The notes under the pieces: generated by a model
Seen by the model: only the letters and a program-made list of their open reading frames with translations
Told to the model about the DNA's origin: nothing
Databases searched by the model: none
Made by a program: the position numbers and the translations under genes
Shown: piece after piece, positions 11,341-21,305 of the stretch
How positions within the stretch are numbered: position 1 is the stretch's first letter
How the letters are laid out: each line of letters starts with the position of its first letter
Source: Dongia mobilis
GTDB lineage: Bacteria; Pseudomonadota; Alphaproteobacteria; Dongiales; Dongiaceae
NCBI RefSeq assembly: GCF_004363235.1
Contig: NZ_SNYW01000007.1
Location: forward strand, 421,064 to 485,063
Reading direction: 5' to 3'
Length of the DNA stretch: 64,000 bases

Positions 11341-12786
11341 TCAGGAAAGTGCTGCCGACAGAAAGCTGGCAAGCTGCGGATCCTGGCTCTGGGCCACATT
11401 GAAGCGCATATAGGTCGACCAGCGCCCGTCAGTTTCGTCGTTCGGGCTGAAAATGGCGCCGGCGGCCAGGATCATGCCTCGCTGCCTGGCCAGGTGTGCG
11501 ACCGGGAGTGCATCTTGGCCCAGCGGCAGTTCCATCCAGAGGAACAGGCCCTCGCCGGTTTCTGCCGCCGCGGGCAGCCAGGGACGAAGGCCGATCCGGG
11601 TGAGGCGTTTCATGACCAGGCCACGGCAGCGCGCGAGGCGGTCCCGCAGGGCCGCGACATGCTTGCGATAGCTCCCATCGGCAAGCAGGCGGTGAATGGC
11701 GCGGGCCGAAACCTCGTTGTTGCCGAAGCTGGCTGCCAGCTTGAGGTCGGCGAGATCGGCCAGCGTGGCCGGATCCGCGCTGATAAAGCCGATGCGCATC
11801 GCGGCCGAAAGGGTTTTCGAGAAGCTGCCGATATGGATGACCCGCTGCAGCGCGTCGAGGGCCGCGAGGCGTATGCCCGGACGCGCCTCGAAGTCGCGGA
11901 AAATGTCGTCCTCGAGGATGCGGAAATCGTGCCGGCGCGCGAGGTCCAGCAGGCGGTGGGCGCAAGCGATGCCGAGCCTGGCGCCTGTCGGGTTCTGCGG
12001 TCCGGCATTGGTGAGATAAAGTTTCGGCCGGTGAACCGCCGCCAGTCGCTCGAGGACATCGAGATCGGGCCCCGTCGGCGTCAGCGGCACTGCTAGGCAG
12101 GTCGCGCGCTGGGCGCGCACCGCGGCATGGAAATTGAAGTAGCCGGGATCGTCGACCAGCACGGTATCGCCGGGCGCCACCAGATAGCGGCAGACAAGGT
12201 CGATCGCCTGGCTGGCGCTGTCGGTCAGCAGCAGCCGATCCGTCTCGGCCGGAATCTCGAGTTCGTTCAAGCGGCGGGCCAGCATCTCGCGCAAGGGGCG
12301 GAAACCGAGCGGCACGCCGTACTCGACGAGATCGGCCGCCTCCGTCGACCGGGTGCCGGTCCGCGCAACAGTGCGGAGTGCCGCGCGCAAGGCGGAATCC
12401 GGCAGCCAGTCCGGGGGCAGCCAGCCGCAGCCGGGTTTCTCGCGGTCTGAGCCGGTGCTCAAGGTCTGCCGCATCATCCAGATCGGGTTGATGCCGGTAC
12501 GGCTGCTGGGCAACGGGTCGAGGCTGAGCGTCGCCCGCGGCGCTGCCGCTGGCGCTGCGACGAAGAAACCGGATTTCGGCCGCGCCATGACCAACCCCTC
12601 GGCCACCAGCCGGTCATAGGCGGCGACGATGGTGAAGGGGCTGACCGCGAGGCGGGCGGCGAGCTTCCGGACCGATGGCAGTTTTTCGCCTGGCCCGGCG
12701 GCGCCGGTGCGGATCTTTCGCCCGATGGCGGCGGCGATCCGGGCGGAAAGGGCGCCGGTTTCCGGCTCAAGAGAAAAGTCCAGCAT
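11341..12786 (-). CDS. MocR/GntR-type PLP-dependent transcriptional regulator
   Basis: A 481-residue fusion of a GntR winged-helix domain (about 12-78, KLPSVRKLAARLAVSP) to a class I aminotransferase-like domain. The PLP lysine is Lys324 in GSFSKTLS, with YGVPLGFRPLREMLARR and NAGPQNPTGARLG as other fold landmarks. MocR proteins usually bind PLP and an amine ligand to control transport or vitamin B6 genes. The start at 12786 follows GAGG. Divergence from an EamA exporter across a 126-base gap carrying three TGTAT(C/T)GG repeats strongly suggests that the exporter is its target. The patatin gene follows it. Confidence 0.93.
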   Translation of the reverse strand: MLDFSLEPETGALSARIAAAIGRKIRTGAAGPGEKLPSVRKLAARLAVSPFTIVAAYDRLVAEGLVMARPKSGFFVAAPAAAPRATLSLDPLPSSRTGINPIWMMRQTLSTGSDREKPGCGWLPPDWLPDSALRAALRTVARTGTRSTEAADLVEYGVPLGFRPLREMLARRLNELEIPAETDRLLLTDSASQAIDLVCRYLVAPGDTVLVDDPGYFNFHAAVRAQRATCLAVPLTPTGPDLDVLERLAAVHRPKLYLTNAGPQNPTGARLGIACAHRLLDLARRHDFRILEDDIFRDFEARPGIRLAALDALQRVIHIGSFSKTLSAAMRIGFISADPATLADLADLKLAASFGNNEVSARAIHRLLADGSYRKHVAALRDRLARCRGLVMKRLTRIGLRPWLPAAAETGEGLFLWMELPLGQDALPVAHLARQRGMILAAGAIFSPNDETDGRWSTYMRFNVAQSQDPQLASFLSAALS

Positions 12787-12912
12787 CCGCCTCACCCATC
12801 TGTATCGGCAATTGTATTGGTATAGTTTGCGGAATTGTATCGGAAGTGTGTCTGGTTGCACCAGTCCCCGCCCGTCAGGGTGGCGGCATTGGCATTCTTC
12901 CGGAGGTGGCAG
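12787..12912. promoter_or_regulatory. divergent promoter region with three MocR-operator-like direct repeats
   Basis: Between the MocR gene and the EamA gene the octamer TGTAT(C/T)GG occurs at 12801, 12813 and 12836, all in the same orientation. The spacings of 12 and 23 bases are near one and two helical turns. Read on the other strand the middle repeat gives CTATACCAATACA, containing the ATACCA core reported for GabR-type MocR operators. The cluster begins only 15 bases upstream of the MocR start and is about 70 bases upstream of the EamA start, so it could serve autoregulation and control of the exporter. Confidence 0.7.
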
Positions 12913-13821
12913 ATGACCGCCGTTTCACTCTCCCGGCCCGCGGTGGCGAAGTCGGTTCGGCCGGGAAGCCCCGCCCGCGGTCTCCTCTATGGCCTCATCG
13001 GCGTGGTGATATTCGCCGGCTCCCTGCCGGCCACCCGCGCCGCCGTGCTGGCATTGGACCCCTGGTTCGTGAGTTCGGCGCGTGCGGTCGGCGCGGCATG
13101 CCTCGGCATCTGCTGGTTGATCGTCCAGCGCGCCGGTTGGCCAAGCTGGGACAAGTGGCGTGACCTTCTCGTCGTCGCCTTCAGTGTCGTGATCGGATTT
13201 CCGGTATTGACGGGCCTTGCCATGACCTGGGTACCAGCCAGCCATGGCATCCTTTTTGTCGGCCTCATTCCGCTTGCCACTTGCCTAGTGGGTGCTGCCA
13301 TCGGCACGGTGCGGCCGCGCTCCGCCTTCTGGTTCTGGGCGGTTTTCGGGGCCGCCAGCGTTGCCACCTATGCGGTCCTGACCGGCGGGGGCGGTTTCGG
13401 CAAGGCCGACCTCTTGATGATCGCCGCCATTCTGGTCTGTGGTGCCGGCTACGCCGTGGGAGCGCGGCTGTCACAAGCGATGGCGCCGGCGGCGGTCATA
13501 TCCTGGGCGCTGGTGGCAAGTTTGCCGCTGGCGCTGCCGGCCATGCTCTGGACCCTGCCCAATGCACCCATGGCGGTACCGGCCGGATCCTGGATCGGGC
13601 TGGGCTATGTCACGGTCTTTTCGATGTTCGTGGGGTTCCTGTTCTGGTACCGGGGCATGGTCCTTGGCGGCACCGCCCGGGTCAGCCAGGTCCAGTTGTT
13701 CCAGCCCTTCATCGGCCTGCTCCTTGCCGCCTTGTTCCTGGGCGAGGCACTCGGGGCCGGCGTCGTCCTGGGCAGTGTCATGGTGACAATTTCGGTTGCC
13801 CAGGCACGTCGTTTCGCCTGA
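12913..13821 (+). CDS. EamA (DMT) family transporter
   Basis: A 302-residue protein with ten predicted transmembrane helices in two EamA repeats. The second repeat ends with QVQLFQPFIGLLLAALFLGE, the typical EamA signature, followed by a last helix. The family exports amino acids and related metabolites. The ATG at 12913 follows CGGAGGTGG by three bases. The divergent MocR regulator and operator repeats suggest induction by an amine or amino-acid ligand; the substrate cannot be read from sequence. Confidence 0.92.
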   Translation: MTAVSLSRPAVAKSVRPGSPARGLLYGLIGVVIFAGSLPATRAAVLALDPWFVSSARAVGAACLGICWLIVQRAGWPSWDKWRDLLVVAFSVVIGFPVLTGLAMTWVPASHGILFVGLIPLATCLVGAAIGTVRPRSAFWFWAVFGAASVATYAVLTGGGGFGKADLLMIAAILVCGAGYAVGARLSQAMAPAAVISWALVASLPLALPAMLWTLPNAPMAVPAGSWIGLGYVTVFSMFVGFLFWYRGMVLGGTARVSQVQLFQPFIGLLLAALFLGEALGAGVVLGSVMVTISVAQARRFA

Positions 13822-15141
<1,320 letters not shown>

Positions 15142-15159
15142 GGATTGGCGTAACCGGCG

Positions 15160-15178
15160 GTCGATCGCATCGATCGAC
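15160..15178. promoter_or_regulatory. perfect 8-bp palindromic stem between aatA and dps
   Basis: GTCGATCG, a three-base loop CAT and CGATCGAC form a perfect inverted repeat 18 bases after the aminotransferase stop. It lacks a following T tract, so it could be a weak transcript end or an operator for the dps promoter, 115 bases upstream of that start. Confidence 0.35.
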
Positions 15179-15291
15179 GGTTGCGACAAAATCACCCCGG
15201 GAAAATGCCGATAAACCCTTGCCAGAGGCGGGGCCAGGTCCCACATTTGAATCTGTCTAATTTTCCTGCCACCAACAATCGGGGCCCCAAG

Positions 15292-15762
15292 ATGGAAATG
15301 GATATCGGCATCTCCAAGAAGGACCGGAAGGCCATCGCCGATGGCCTGTCACGTCTTCTGGCTGACACCTACACGCTCTACCTGAAGACCCACAATTTCC
15401 ACTGGAACGTCGAAGGGCCGATGTTCAACACCCTGCATCTCATGTTCGAGACGCAGTACAACGAATTGGCGCTGGCCGTGGACCTCATCGCCGAGCGCAT
15501 CCGTGCCCTCGGTTACCCGGCCCCCGGTTCCTATGCGGCCTATGCCAAGCTCTCCTCGATCAAGGAAGAGCAGGGCGTTCCCAATGCCACCGAGATGATC
15601 AAGCAGCTGGTGGCGGGGCAGGAAGCGGTGGTGAAGACCGCGCGCAGCGTGTTCCCGGCCGCCGAAAAGGCGGGTGACGAGCCGACCGCCGACCTGCTGA
15701 CCCAGCGCATGCAGATCCACGAAAAGAACGCCTGGATGCTCCGCGCCCTCCTCAGCAAGTAG
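15292..15762 (+). CDS. dps: Dps family DNA-binding ferritin-like protein
   Basis: A 156-residue ferritin-fold protein that stores iron and protects DNA during starvation or peroxide stress. The inter-subunit ferroxidase residues are visible: His37 (HWNV), His49 (TLHLMFE), Glu53, and Asp64/Glu68 in the [10 protein letters not shown] helix. The N-terminus is short and has Lys/Arg (KKDRK), which could contact DNA. The ATG at 15292 gives usual family length; the frame runs further upstream without support. A terminator-like hairpin follows. Confidence 0.95.
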   Translation: MEMDIGISKKDRKAIADGLSRLLADTYTLYLKTHNFHWNVEGPMFNTLHLMFETQYNELALAVDLIAERIRALGYPAPGSYAAYAKLSSIKEEQGVPNATEMIKQLVAGQEAVVKTARSVFPAAEKAGDEPTADLLTQRMQIHEKNAWMLRALLSK

Positions 15763-15786
15763 AAATCGTTCCAGATCAGTTGCTTG

Positions 15787-15821
15787 GGGTCGGCATTGCG
15801 AAGTGCCGGCCCTTCGCTTTT
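15787..15821 (+). terminator. Rho-independent terminator after dps
   Basis: A 9-bp stem (GGGTCGGCA with TGCCGGCCC, one G-U pair), an eight-base loop and the tail TTCGCTTTT lie 24 bases past the dps stop. It separates dps from the downstream reductase gene. Confidence 0.7.
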
Positions 15822-15919
15822 CAGGGGGCGGCTTTGGAGGGGGCGGACGAAGGTGTAATCTATGCTCCTATACCTGCGTATCAGGCATATCGGACCGGCC
15901 GAAAAAGAGGATTGGCGAT

Positions 15920-16903
15920 ATGTGGATCAGGAAGCGGCGTGGCTGGGAAATCAGCGAGTCTGCAGCAACCCCCGAACACGTCTTCCGCGGCCGGCGGCGG
16001 TTCCTGAGGGGCGCGGCTGGACTGGCACTCGCACCGGCCCTGCTGGCCTGCGAAAAGGAGGCGGGGGCCCAGGGTGACGGCGAGTTGGCGGAGGTCGATC
16101 CCAGTGCCGGCCTCTATCCGTTCGAGCGCAATGCGCGTTATGAACTGGATCGCGAACTGACGCCGGAAGCCGACGCGACCAGCTACAACAACTACTACGA
16201 ATTCGGCACGTCGAAGAACATCGTCAAGGCGGCGCAGAAACTGCCGATCCGCCCTTGGGCGCTCACCATCGAGGGTATGGTCGAGCAGCCACTTACCATC
16301 GATATCGACGACCTCATGAAGCGGATGCCGCTGGAGGAGCGCCTCTACCGCCACCGCTGCGTCGAGGCCTGGGCCATGGCGGTGCCCTGGAGCGGCTTTC
16401 CCCTCGCGGCGCTGGTCGAACTGGCGAAGCCGGCCTCGGACGCAAAATTCCTGCGCTTCGAGAGCTTTCTCATGCCGGAGGTGGCCGACGGGCAGAGCGA
16501 GCCCTGGTATCCCTGGCCCTATGTCGAGGGGCTGACGCTGGCGGAAGCCACCAACGAGCTCGCCTTCATGGTCACCGGCATGTACGGCAAGCCGGCGCCG
16601 AAGCAGAACGGGGCGCCCTTGCGCTTGGCGCTGCCCTGGAAATACGGCTTCAAATCGTCGAAGGGCATCCAGCGCATCGTCTTCACCGCCGAACAGCCGG
16701 TCGGGCTTTGGCAGGCGATCCAGGGTTCGGAATACGGCTTCTATGCCAATGTGAATCCAGCCTTCGCCCATCCGCGCTGGAGCCAGGAATCCGAGCGCCT
16801 GCTGGGTTCGGGTGACCGCGTGCCGACGCAGATCTACAACGGCTATGGCGAATTCGTCGCCCAGCTCTATCCGGACCAGAACGACCGGCGCTATTTCTAC
16901 TGA
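15920..16903 (+). CDS. msrP: protein-methionine-sulfoxide reductase catalytic subunit
   Basis: A 327-residue molybdopterin enzyme of the YedY/MsrP type, which repairs oxidised methionines in periplasmic proteins. A twin-arginine export signal (RRRFLRGAAGLALAPALLAC) spans about 25-44; the Cys at its end resembles a lipobox but LLAC is also consistent with ordinary Tat cleavage. The molybdenum-ligating cysteine is Cys147 in RHRCVEAWAM, with VPWSGFPL after it, and the C-terminus YFY is near family length. The haem-bearing membrane partner MsrQ, usually adjacent, is not in the window. The start at 15920 preserves the Tat signal. Confidence 0.94.
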   Translation: MWIRKRRGWEISESAATPEHVFRGRRRFLRGAAGLALAPALLACEKEAGAQGDGELAEVDPSAGLYPFERNARYELDRELTPEADATSYNNYYEFGTSKNIVKAAQKLPIRPWALTIEGMVEQPLTIDIDDLMKRMPLEERLYRHRCVEAWAMAVPWSGFPLAALVELAKPASDAKFLRFESFLMPEVADGQSEPWYPWPYVEGLTLAEATNELAFMVTGMYGKPAPKQNGAPLRLALPWKYGFKSSKGIQRIVFTAEQPVGLWQAIQGSEYGFYANVNPAFAHPRWSQESERLLGSGDRVPTQIYNGYGEFVAQLYPDQNDRRYFY

Positions 16904-16912
16904 GGGCCGGCT

Positions 16913-18142
16913 CTATTGACCGGAGGCTGCCGCCGCCTCGGCGGCGGCGATACCGGAGAACCAGGCGCCGTGCACATCGCCCATGAACTCCGGCGACGTC
17001 GCCTCGCCGGCGAAGAACAGGCGATCTGCAACCGGCTGCGCCAGCACGGCACGCATGTCGGCCCGGCCGGGCCGGGCCACCGCATAGCAGCCGCCAAAAA
17101 AGGGATCCGCATCCCAATTGACGAAGACGGATTCCGGCGCTGCAGCGCGGCGCAGGTCGGAGCCGAACATCTCGACCAGGCATTCCAGGACATAGTCCCG
17201 CATCGCCCCGGCGCCCGCCGCCGCGAGTTCGCGCGCGAAGGGGCCGTTGACCATGCAGACCGCGCTGTCACGGCAGTCCTCGCGCAGTACAAACTCGACC
17301 GACTCCCTCGCACCACGCAGTGGCATGACAAGGCAAGGGGCGAGGTCGCCGAATACGGGGCGTTCGAAGCGCAATGCCAGCTTGTTGCAATGGCCCATCG
17401 GCAGGGCGGCGACGGCGTCCCGTTTCCAGTCCGGCAGTGGTGGGTCGAAACGGATGCCACTCCCGAGGACATGGGGCGAGACCGTCAGGATAACGGCCCG
17501 CGCGGCTATGTCGCCCTGGTCCGTTGCGATGCGCAGCCGCCCTCGTTCCGACCAGTCGACACGCCGAACCGGCGTCGCGAGGTGCAGGTTGAGGCCACTG
17601 GCGAGGCCCGCTAGCAGTGTGCCGAAGCCGTCCGGCACCGGCAGATCGTCGCCTTCCCAGGGATAGCGTGCGAAATCCAGGATCGAGGACTGTTCCGGCG
17701 CCAATCCCTGTTTGGCGGCGAATTCGGCCAGGAATGCGGCATGCCAGGGCGAGGTTGCGTCGGCAAAGAGGTCGGCCACCGCGCCGTCCTGCGTCGCCGC
17801 CGCGATCCGGTCGAAACAATGGTCGACATGGGCGACGCAGGCAGCCGCGTCCTCGTCCGAGAGCCAGCTGCCGTTGGCCGAATAGCGCGTCTCCAGCGGC
17901 TGGCCGATGCGGGCGCCGGTCGCGGCGGCGAGGCCAATGAGGGGATTGCGGCGCGGTGAGTGCAGCCAATGCGCACCGAGATCCACCGGAATGCCGAGCG
18001 TCCCGTGATCGGTGCGGCAGCGGCCGCCGGCGACAGCCGCCGCTTCCAGTACTAGGCAGGTCGCCCGCAATTCGCCGAGGCGCCGCGCCGCGGCGATTCC
18101 GGCGGCGCCGGCACCGATGACGACGATGTCGATCTCGGTCAT
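16913..18142 (-). CDS. FAD-dependent amine oxidase family protein
   Basis: A 409-residue flavoprotein. The N-terminal Rossmann motif is VVIGAGAAGIAAARRL, followed by the GGRCRTD FAD-binding segment and LGAHWLH, and it ends with a second FAD contact FFAGEATSPEFMGDVHGA. This is the flavin amine oxidase/monoamine oxidase fold; substrates of bacterial members include polyamines and amines. Its start codon overlaps the stop of the upstream glycosyltransferase (ATGA at 18139-18142), so the two are translationally coupled. It converges with msrP ten bases away. Substrate is not predictable. Confidence 0.9.
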   Translation of the reverse strand: MTEIDIVVIGAGAAGIAAARRLGELRATCLVLEAAAVAGGRCRTDHGTLGIPVDLGAHWLHSPRRNPLIGLAAATGARIGQPLETRYSANGSWLSDEDAAACVAHVDHCFDRIAAATQDGAVADLFADATSPWHAAFLAEFAAKQGLAPEQSSILDFARYPWEGDDLPVPDGFGTLLAGLASGLNLHLATPVRRVDWSERGRLRIATDQGDIAARAVILTVSPHVLGSGIRFDPPLPDWKRDAVAALPMGHCNKLALRFERPVFGDLAPCLVMPLRGARESVEFVLREDCRDSAVCMVNGPFARELAAAGAGAMRDYVLECLVEMFGSDLRRAAAPESVFVNWDADPFFGGCYAVARPGRADMRAVLAQPVADRLFFAGEATSPEFMGDVHGAWFSGIAAAEAAAASGQ

Positions 18143-19860
18143 GGCGGGCCAAAGCCGTCCTTGCCGGGCCGGATGGAGACCAGCCCCAGTTTCGCCAGCC
18201 AGACCAGGCCGCGTTCCAGGCGCTGGCGCCGGGCTTCCGGAACAGCGGCCAGCACATCGGCGACGCGCTGCGGCCCCTGGCGCTGCAGGGCGGCGAGCAG
18301 CCGGGCGCAATCATCGGCATCTGGCGCCATCGGCTTTACGTATGAGATCAGCGGCGATTGCATCAGCGCGTTGAGGCGCGCGCCGTCGGCGCCCGGCATC
18401 GGCGCGACCACATGATCGGCGCCAAGGACCGCACTGGCATAGCCGGCAAAGGCATGGAACGGATCGGCGCGGGCCGGATGGGCCGGTCCGGTGCGGCGGG
18501 TGGCACTTTCAGAATCCGTCCTGCGCCGCTCGGCGAGCTCGCGCCAGAGCATCTGGTAGCTGGCGATGATGCGCGACCAGTCGAAGCTGTCCAGGGCGCG
18601 CTGCCTTGCCGCCGCACCCATGCGTCGGCGCAGATCGCGGTCTTCGGCAAGGGTCATGCAAGCGCGCGTGACGGCATTAACGTCAACCGAAACGAACTGG
18701 CTGGTGAGGCCGCAATAGACGTCATAACTGTCGAGCCCGGCTGCATGGCGGTCAGCCAGCTCGCTGCCGAGCCCGTCGCGGGGCATGAGGGTCGGTACGC
18801 GAATGCCATCGATGCCGTCGCGGACCGTGTCCCGATAGCCGTTCCAGTCACTGACGATACCGGGAAGCCCCGCCGCCATGGCCTCGATCGGCGTGAGGCC
18901 GAAAGTCTCCTGGAAGTTGTCGGATAGCGACGTGAAGATGTCGGCGGCGCGCCAGGCGCGGTCGCGCAACTCCGCCTTGCGGCCGTCGAGAAAATGGCAA
19001 ACGACACCGGGACAGAATTGTGCCGCACCATCGCGGAACGACCTCTCGATGAAGTCGTTGGCGAACCAGCCTGCCTGAATCAGATGCAGTCGCCTGCCGC
19101 CCTGTCGTGCCAGGGCCTGGGCCACGCGCTCCAGGGCCAGGTACATCGGCAGGGGGTGCGCCTTGGCATGGAAGGAAAGCCGCCCGACGAAAAGGAAGGC
19201 GATGTCCTCGACGCCGATGCCGAGGGCGGCGCGAGCTGCATCGCGCCGCGATTCATCGGGGGCGAACTGGGCGCAATCGACGCCGAGCGGAATGACCGGC
19301 AGTTGCGGCAGGACCCAGGTCGCGGCACCGAGGCGCGAGGCCAGAAATTCCTGTTGCGCGGCGACCAGGCGACCGACCGTCTCCAGCACGGCCGACGAGG
19401 TGCAGATCAGTGCGTCCCAGGACTGGATCGGCGCCGTCAGCAGGCCGGTGATCATGTCCATGGCGCCGGCCGATGCCGTGGTGTGGGTGATGCCGCAAAT
19501 CGAATAGAGCCGCTGGTCATGGGCGCGCCGGCGCCAGGCGGCGGGGGCCATATTGGGATCCGACAGGTAGAGGGTGCCGACGCTGCCTGGTTGTGCCGCA
19601 TCGTTCTCGTCGAGCCACTTTACCTGTCGCGGCGGACCAGACCCGTCGACCACCATCTTGAAATGGGCGGCCATTTCCCTGGTGGGCGTATAGCAATAGA
19701 AGGCATCGACCCCGGCATGGGTAACGAAGCCCCTCAGAAAACCGGCCCCGGCGGCATGGCGGCCCATCAATTTCTGCCGGTTCGTATCGAACGCTTCCGC
19801 GCGGTAGTGGATCGCGGCATTGGCCGGCGCTGCGGTCGCGCTATGAGGTGGCTCTGTCAT
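18139..19860 (-). CDS. GT4-like glycosyltransferase with C-terminal winged-helix-like extension
   Basis: A 573-residue protein. The central part has the GT-B nucleotide-sugar domain: AFLFVGRLSFHAKAHP and the family E-x7-E motif in ETFGLTPIEAMAAGLPGIVSDWNGYRDTV. The last 100 or so residues, after a Pro/Ala-rich linker, look like a separate small helical domain (DCARLLAALQRQGPQRVAD followed by LVWLAKLGLVSI), resembling a winged helix and not usual for GT4 enzymes. The start at 19860 is a MTEPPHS N-terminus. It overlaps the downstream amine oxidase by four bases. Acceptor and sugar are unknown. Confidence 0.85.
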   Translation of the reverse strand: MTEPPHSATAAPANAAIHYRAEAFDTNRQKLMGRHAAGAGFLRGFVTHAGVDAFYCYTPTREMAAHFKMVVDGSGPPRQVKWLDENDAAQPGSVGTLYLSDPNMAPAAWRRRAHDQRLYSICGITHTTASAGAMDMITGLLTAPIQSWDALICTSSAVLETVGRLVAAQQEFLASRLGAATWVLPQLPVIPLGVDCAQFAPDESRRDAARAALGIGVEDIAFLFVGRLSFHAKAHPLPMYLALERVAQALARQGGRRLHLIQAGWFANDFIERSFRDGAAQFCPGVVCHFLDGRKAELRDRAWRAADIFTSLSDNFQETFGLTPIEAMAAGLPGIVSDWNGYRDTVRDGIDGIRVPTLMPRDGLGSELADRHAAGLDSYDVYCGLTSQFVSVDVNAVTRACMTLAEDRDLRRRMGAAARQRALDSFDWSRIIASYQMLWRELAERRRTDSESATRRTGPAHPARADPFHAFAGYASAVLGADHVVAPMPGADGARLNALMQSPLISYVKPMAPDADDCARLLAALQRQGPQRVADVLAAVPEARRQRLERGLVWLAKLGLVSIRPGKDGFGPP

Positions 19861-19922
19861 GGCCGCAGCATAGCGATGCCATGGCGGCCTGCAATTCCAA
19901 TATCGGCGGATGACGCGCGGGT

Positions 19923-21101
19923 TCAGGCGGCGGCGAGACGTTCCGCGAGCCAGCGATGGAAGCAATGAGTGGGGCCGTCCATGGCGGGCGAGAACACGCC
20001 GCCGTCATAGCCCGGCGAGGCGCGGCCCCGCTGCATCCGTTCCACGACCTCGACATCCTCGGCGAAGACGGCGCGCCAGGCGGCGAGATTGGCGGCCTTG
20101 GTCGCATCGAAGGCGGGTGCCGCCGATTCCTCGCCGACATAGTAGATTTCCAGATGCTCCACGGTCCGGTCGTTGCCGATCGGCTCCAGGCGGATGGCGA
20201 AATAGTGGTCGCGATGAATGCCGAGCAGGACATTGGGGTAAAGCGAGGCATACTCCGCCGCCTTGTCCCATTTTGGGGGCAGGTCCGGGAATTGCGGCAG
20301 GCCCGGCCCGTCCTTCACCAGCAGCGGCGTATAGGCATGGCTGCCCTGGCCGGAGAAGTGGCCGGGTACCTCGATATTGTAGTGGTCTTCCAGCTTCGAA
20401 TACGAGTTGAGACCGGGATGGATCGAGGGCAGGTGATAGGCCTCGCAGTAGTTTTCGACCGCCAGCTTCCAGTTGCAGTTCACGGTCAGCTTCAGGCTGC
20501 CGACCTCGCCCGGGTGGTGGATGCGGTTCATGTCGAAATCCGCCCAGCGCGTGGCGAGGGGGGCGATGAAGTCCTCGAAGGGCTCAGCGTCGCCGCTCAG
20601 ATTGACGAACACCATGTCCCAGAAATGCGCGCTGCGGACGGGCTTCAGGCCATGTTCGGCCTTGTCGAATCCCGCTGCCTCGTTGATGCGCGGGCCGCCG
20701 ATATGCGGCGTCGCCAGCAGATTGCCGTCGAGGTCGTAAACCCATGAATGATAGGGGCAGCGGATGCGGCGCTTGACGCTGCAGGGTTCCGTCACGATCT
20801 GCGCACCGCGATGAGAGCAGACATTGTGGAAAACGGCGATGCTGCCGTCATAGCGACGCAGCATGAGCAGCGGGATGCCCTGGATCTGGGCGGGATAGGC
20901 ATCGCCGGGATTGGCCACGTCGCGGCCGAAGCCGATGCAGAACCAGGTCCGGGCCAGCACCCGGTCGCGTTCCCACTCGCGGAAGGCCGGACTCACATAG
21001 GCCTCGTTGGGCAGGCCCCTTGCCGTGGCAATAGGCTCGAGGACCCGCGCCATGGCGGCGGGATCGAAAGGCAGGCAGCTGAGATCGGCGTGTGGCTGCA
21101 C
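19923..21101 (-). CDS. Rieske non-haem iron oxygenase alpha subunit, quaternary-amine type
   Basis: A 392-residue oxygenase. The Rieske [2Fe-2S] ligands are Cys95, His97, Cys115 and His118 (CSHRGA and CPYHSW). The mononuclear iron site is in ENYCEAYHLPSIHP, with His223 and His228. The residue bridging the two metal sites is Glu220 where aromatic-ring dioxygenases have Asp; from memory, Glu is a hallmark of the carnitine/betaine group. A quaternary or N-methyl amine substrate is therefore inferred, supported by the neighbouring methylamine genes. No reductase gene is adjacent. It is divergent from a LysR gene, with an inverted repeat between. Confidence 0.85.
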   Translation of the reverse strand: MQPHADLSCLPFDPAAMARVLEPIATARGLPNEAYVSPAFREWERDRVLARTWFCIGFGRDVANPGDAYPAQIQGIPLLMLRRYDGSIAVFHNVCSHRGAQIVTEPCSVKRRIRCPYHSWVYDLDGNLLATPHIGGPRINEAAGFDKAEHGLKPVRSAHFWDMVFVNLSGDAEPFEDFIAPLATRWADFDMNRIHHPGEVGSLKLTVNCNWKLAVENYCEAYHLPSIHPGLNSYSKLEDHYNIEVPGHFSGQGSHAYTPLLVKDGPGLPQFPDLPPKWDKAAEYASLYPNVLLGIHRDHYFAIRLEPIGNDRTVEHLEIYYVGEESAAPAFDATKAANLAAWRAVFAEDVEVVERMQRGRASPGYDGGVFSPAMDGPTHCFHRWLAERLAAA

Positions 21102-21124
21102 GGCGGCGGGTTTCCGATAGTGGC

Positions 21125-21166
21125 TTTACATTTTTGCAGTGTCGGAGAGCAGCGTAGCGATGTAAA
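21125..21166. promoter_or_regulatory. inverted repeat TTTACAT-N28-ATGTAAA in Rieske/LysR intergenic region
   Basis: Two perfect 7-base half-sites lie 24-65 bases upstream of the oxygenase start, in the 204-base gap shared with the LysR gene. The half-sites are AT-rich in a GC-rich genome. LysR regulators commonly bind such divergent intergenic dyads, so this is a candidate operator; the long spacing would suit two dimer half-contacts. Confidence 0.45.
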
Positions 21167-21305
21167 TCCGGTGTTGCGTGATGACGACATGCAGCCCGAT
21201 CATGATGCGGCTCCGGCATGCCAGCGCAACAGATCGTCATGATCCCACGGAGTCCCTCACGATTTCTCCGGAAAATCCCGGATATCAAGGAGATCAGGAA
21301 CCCAG

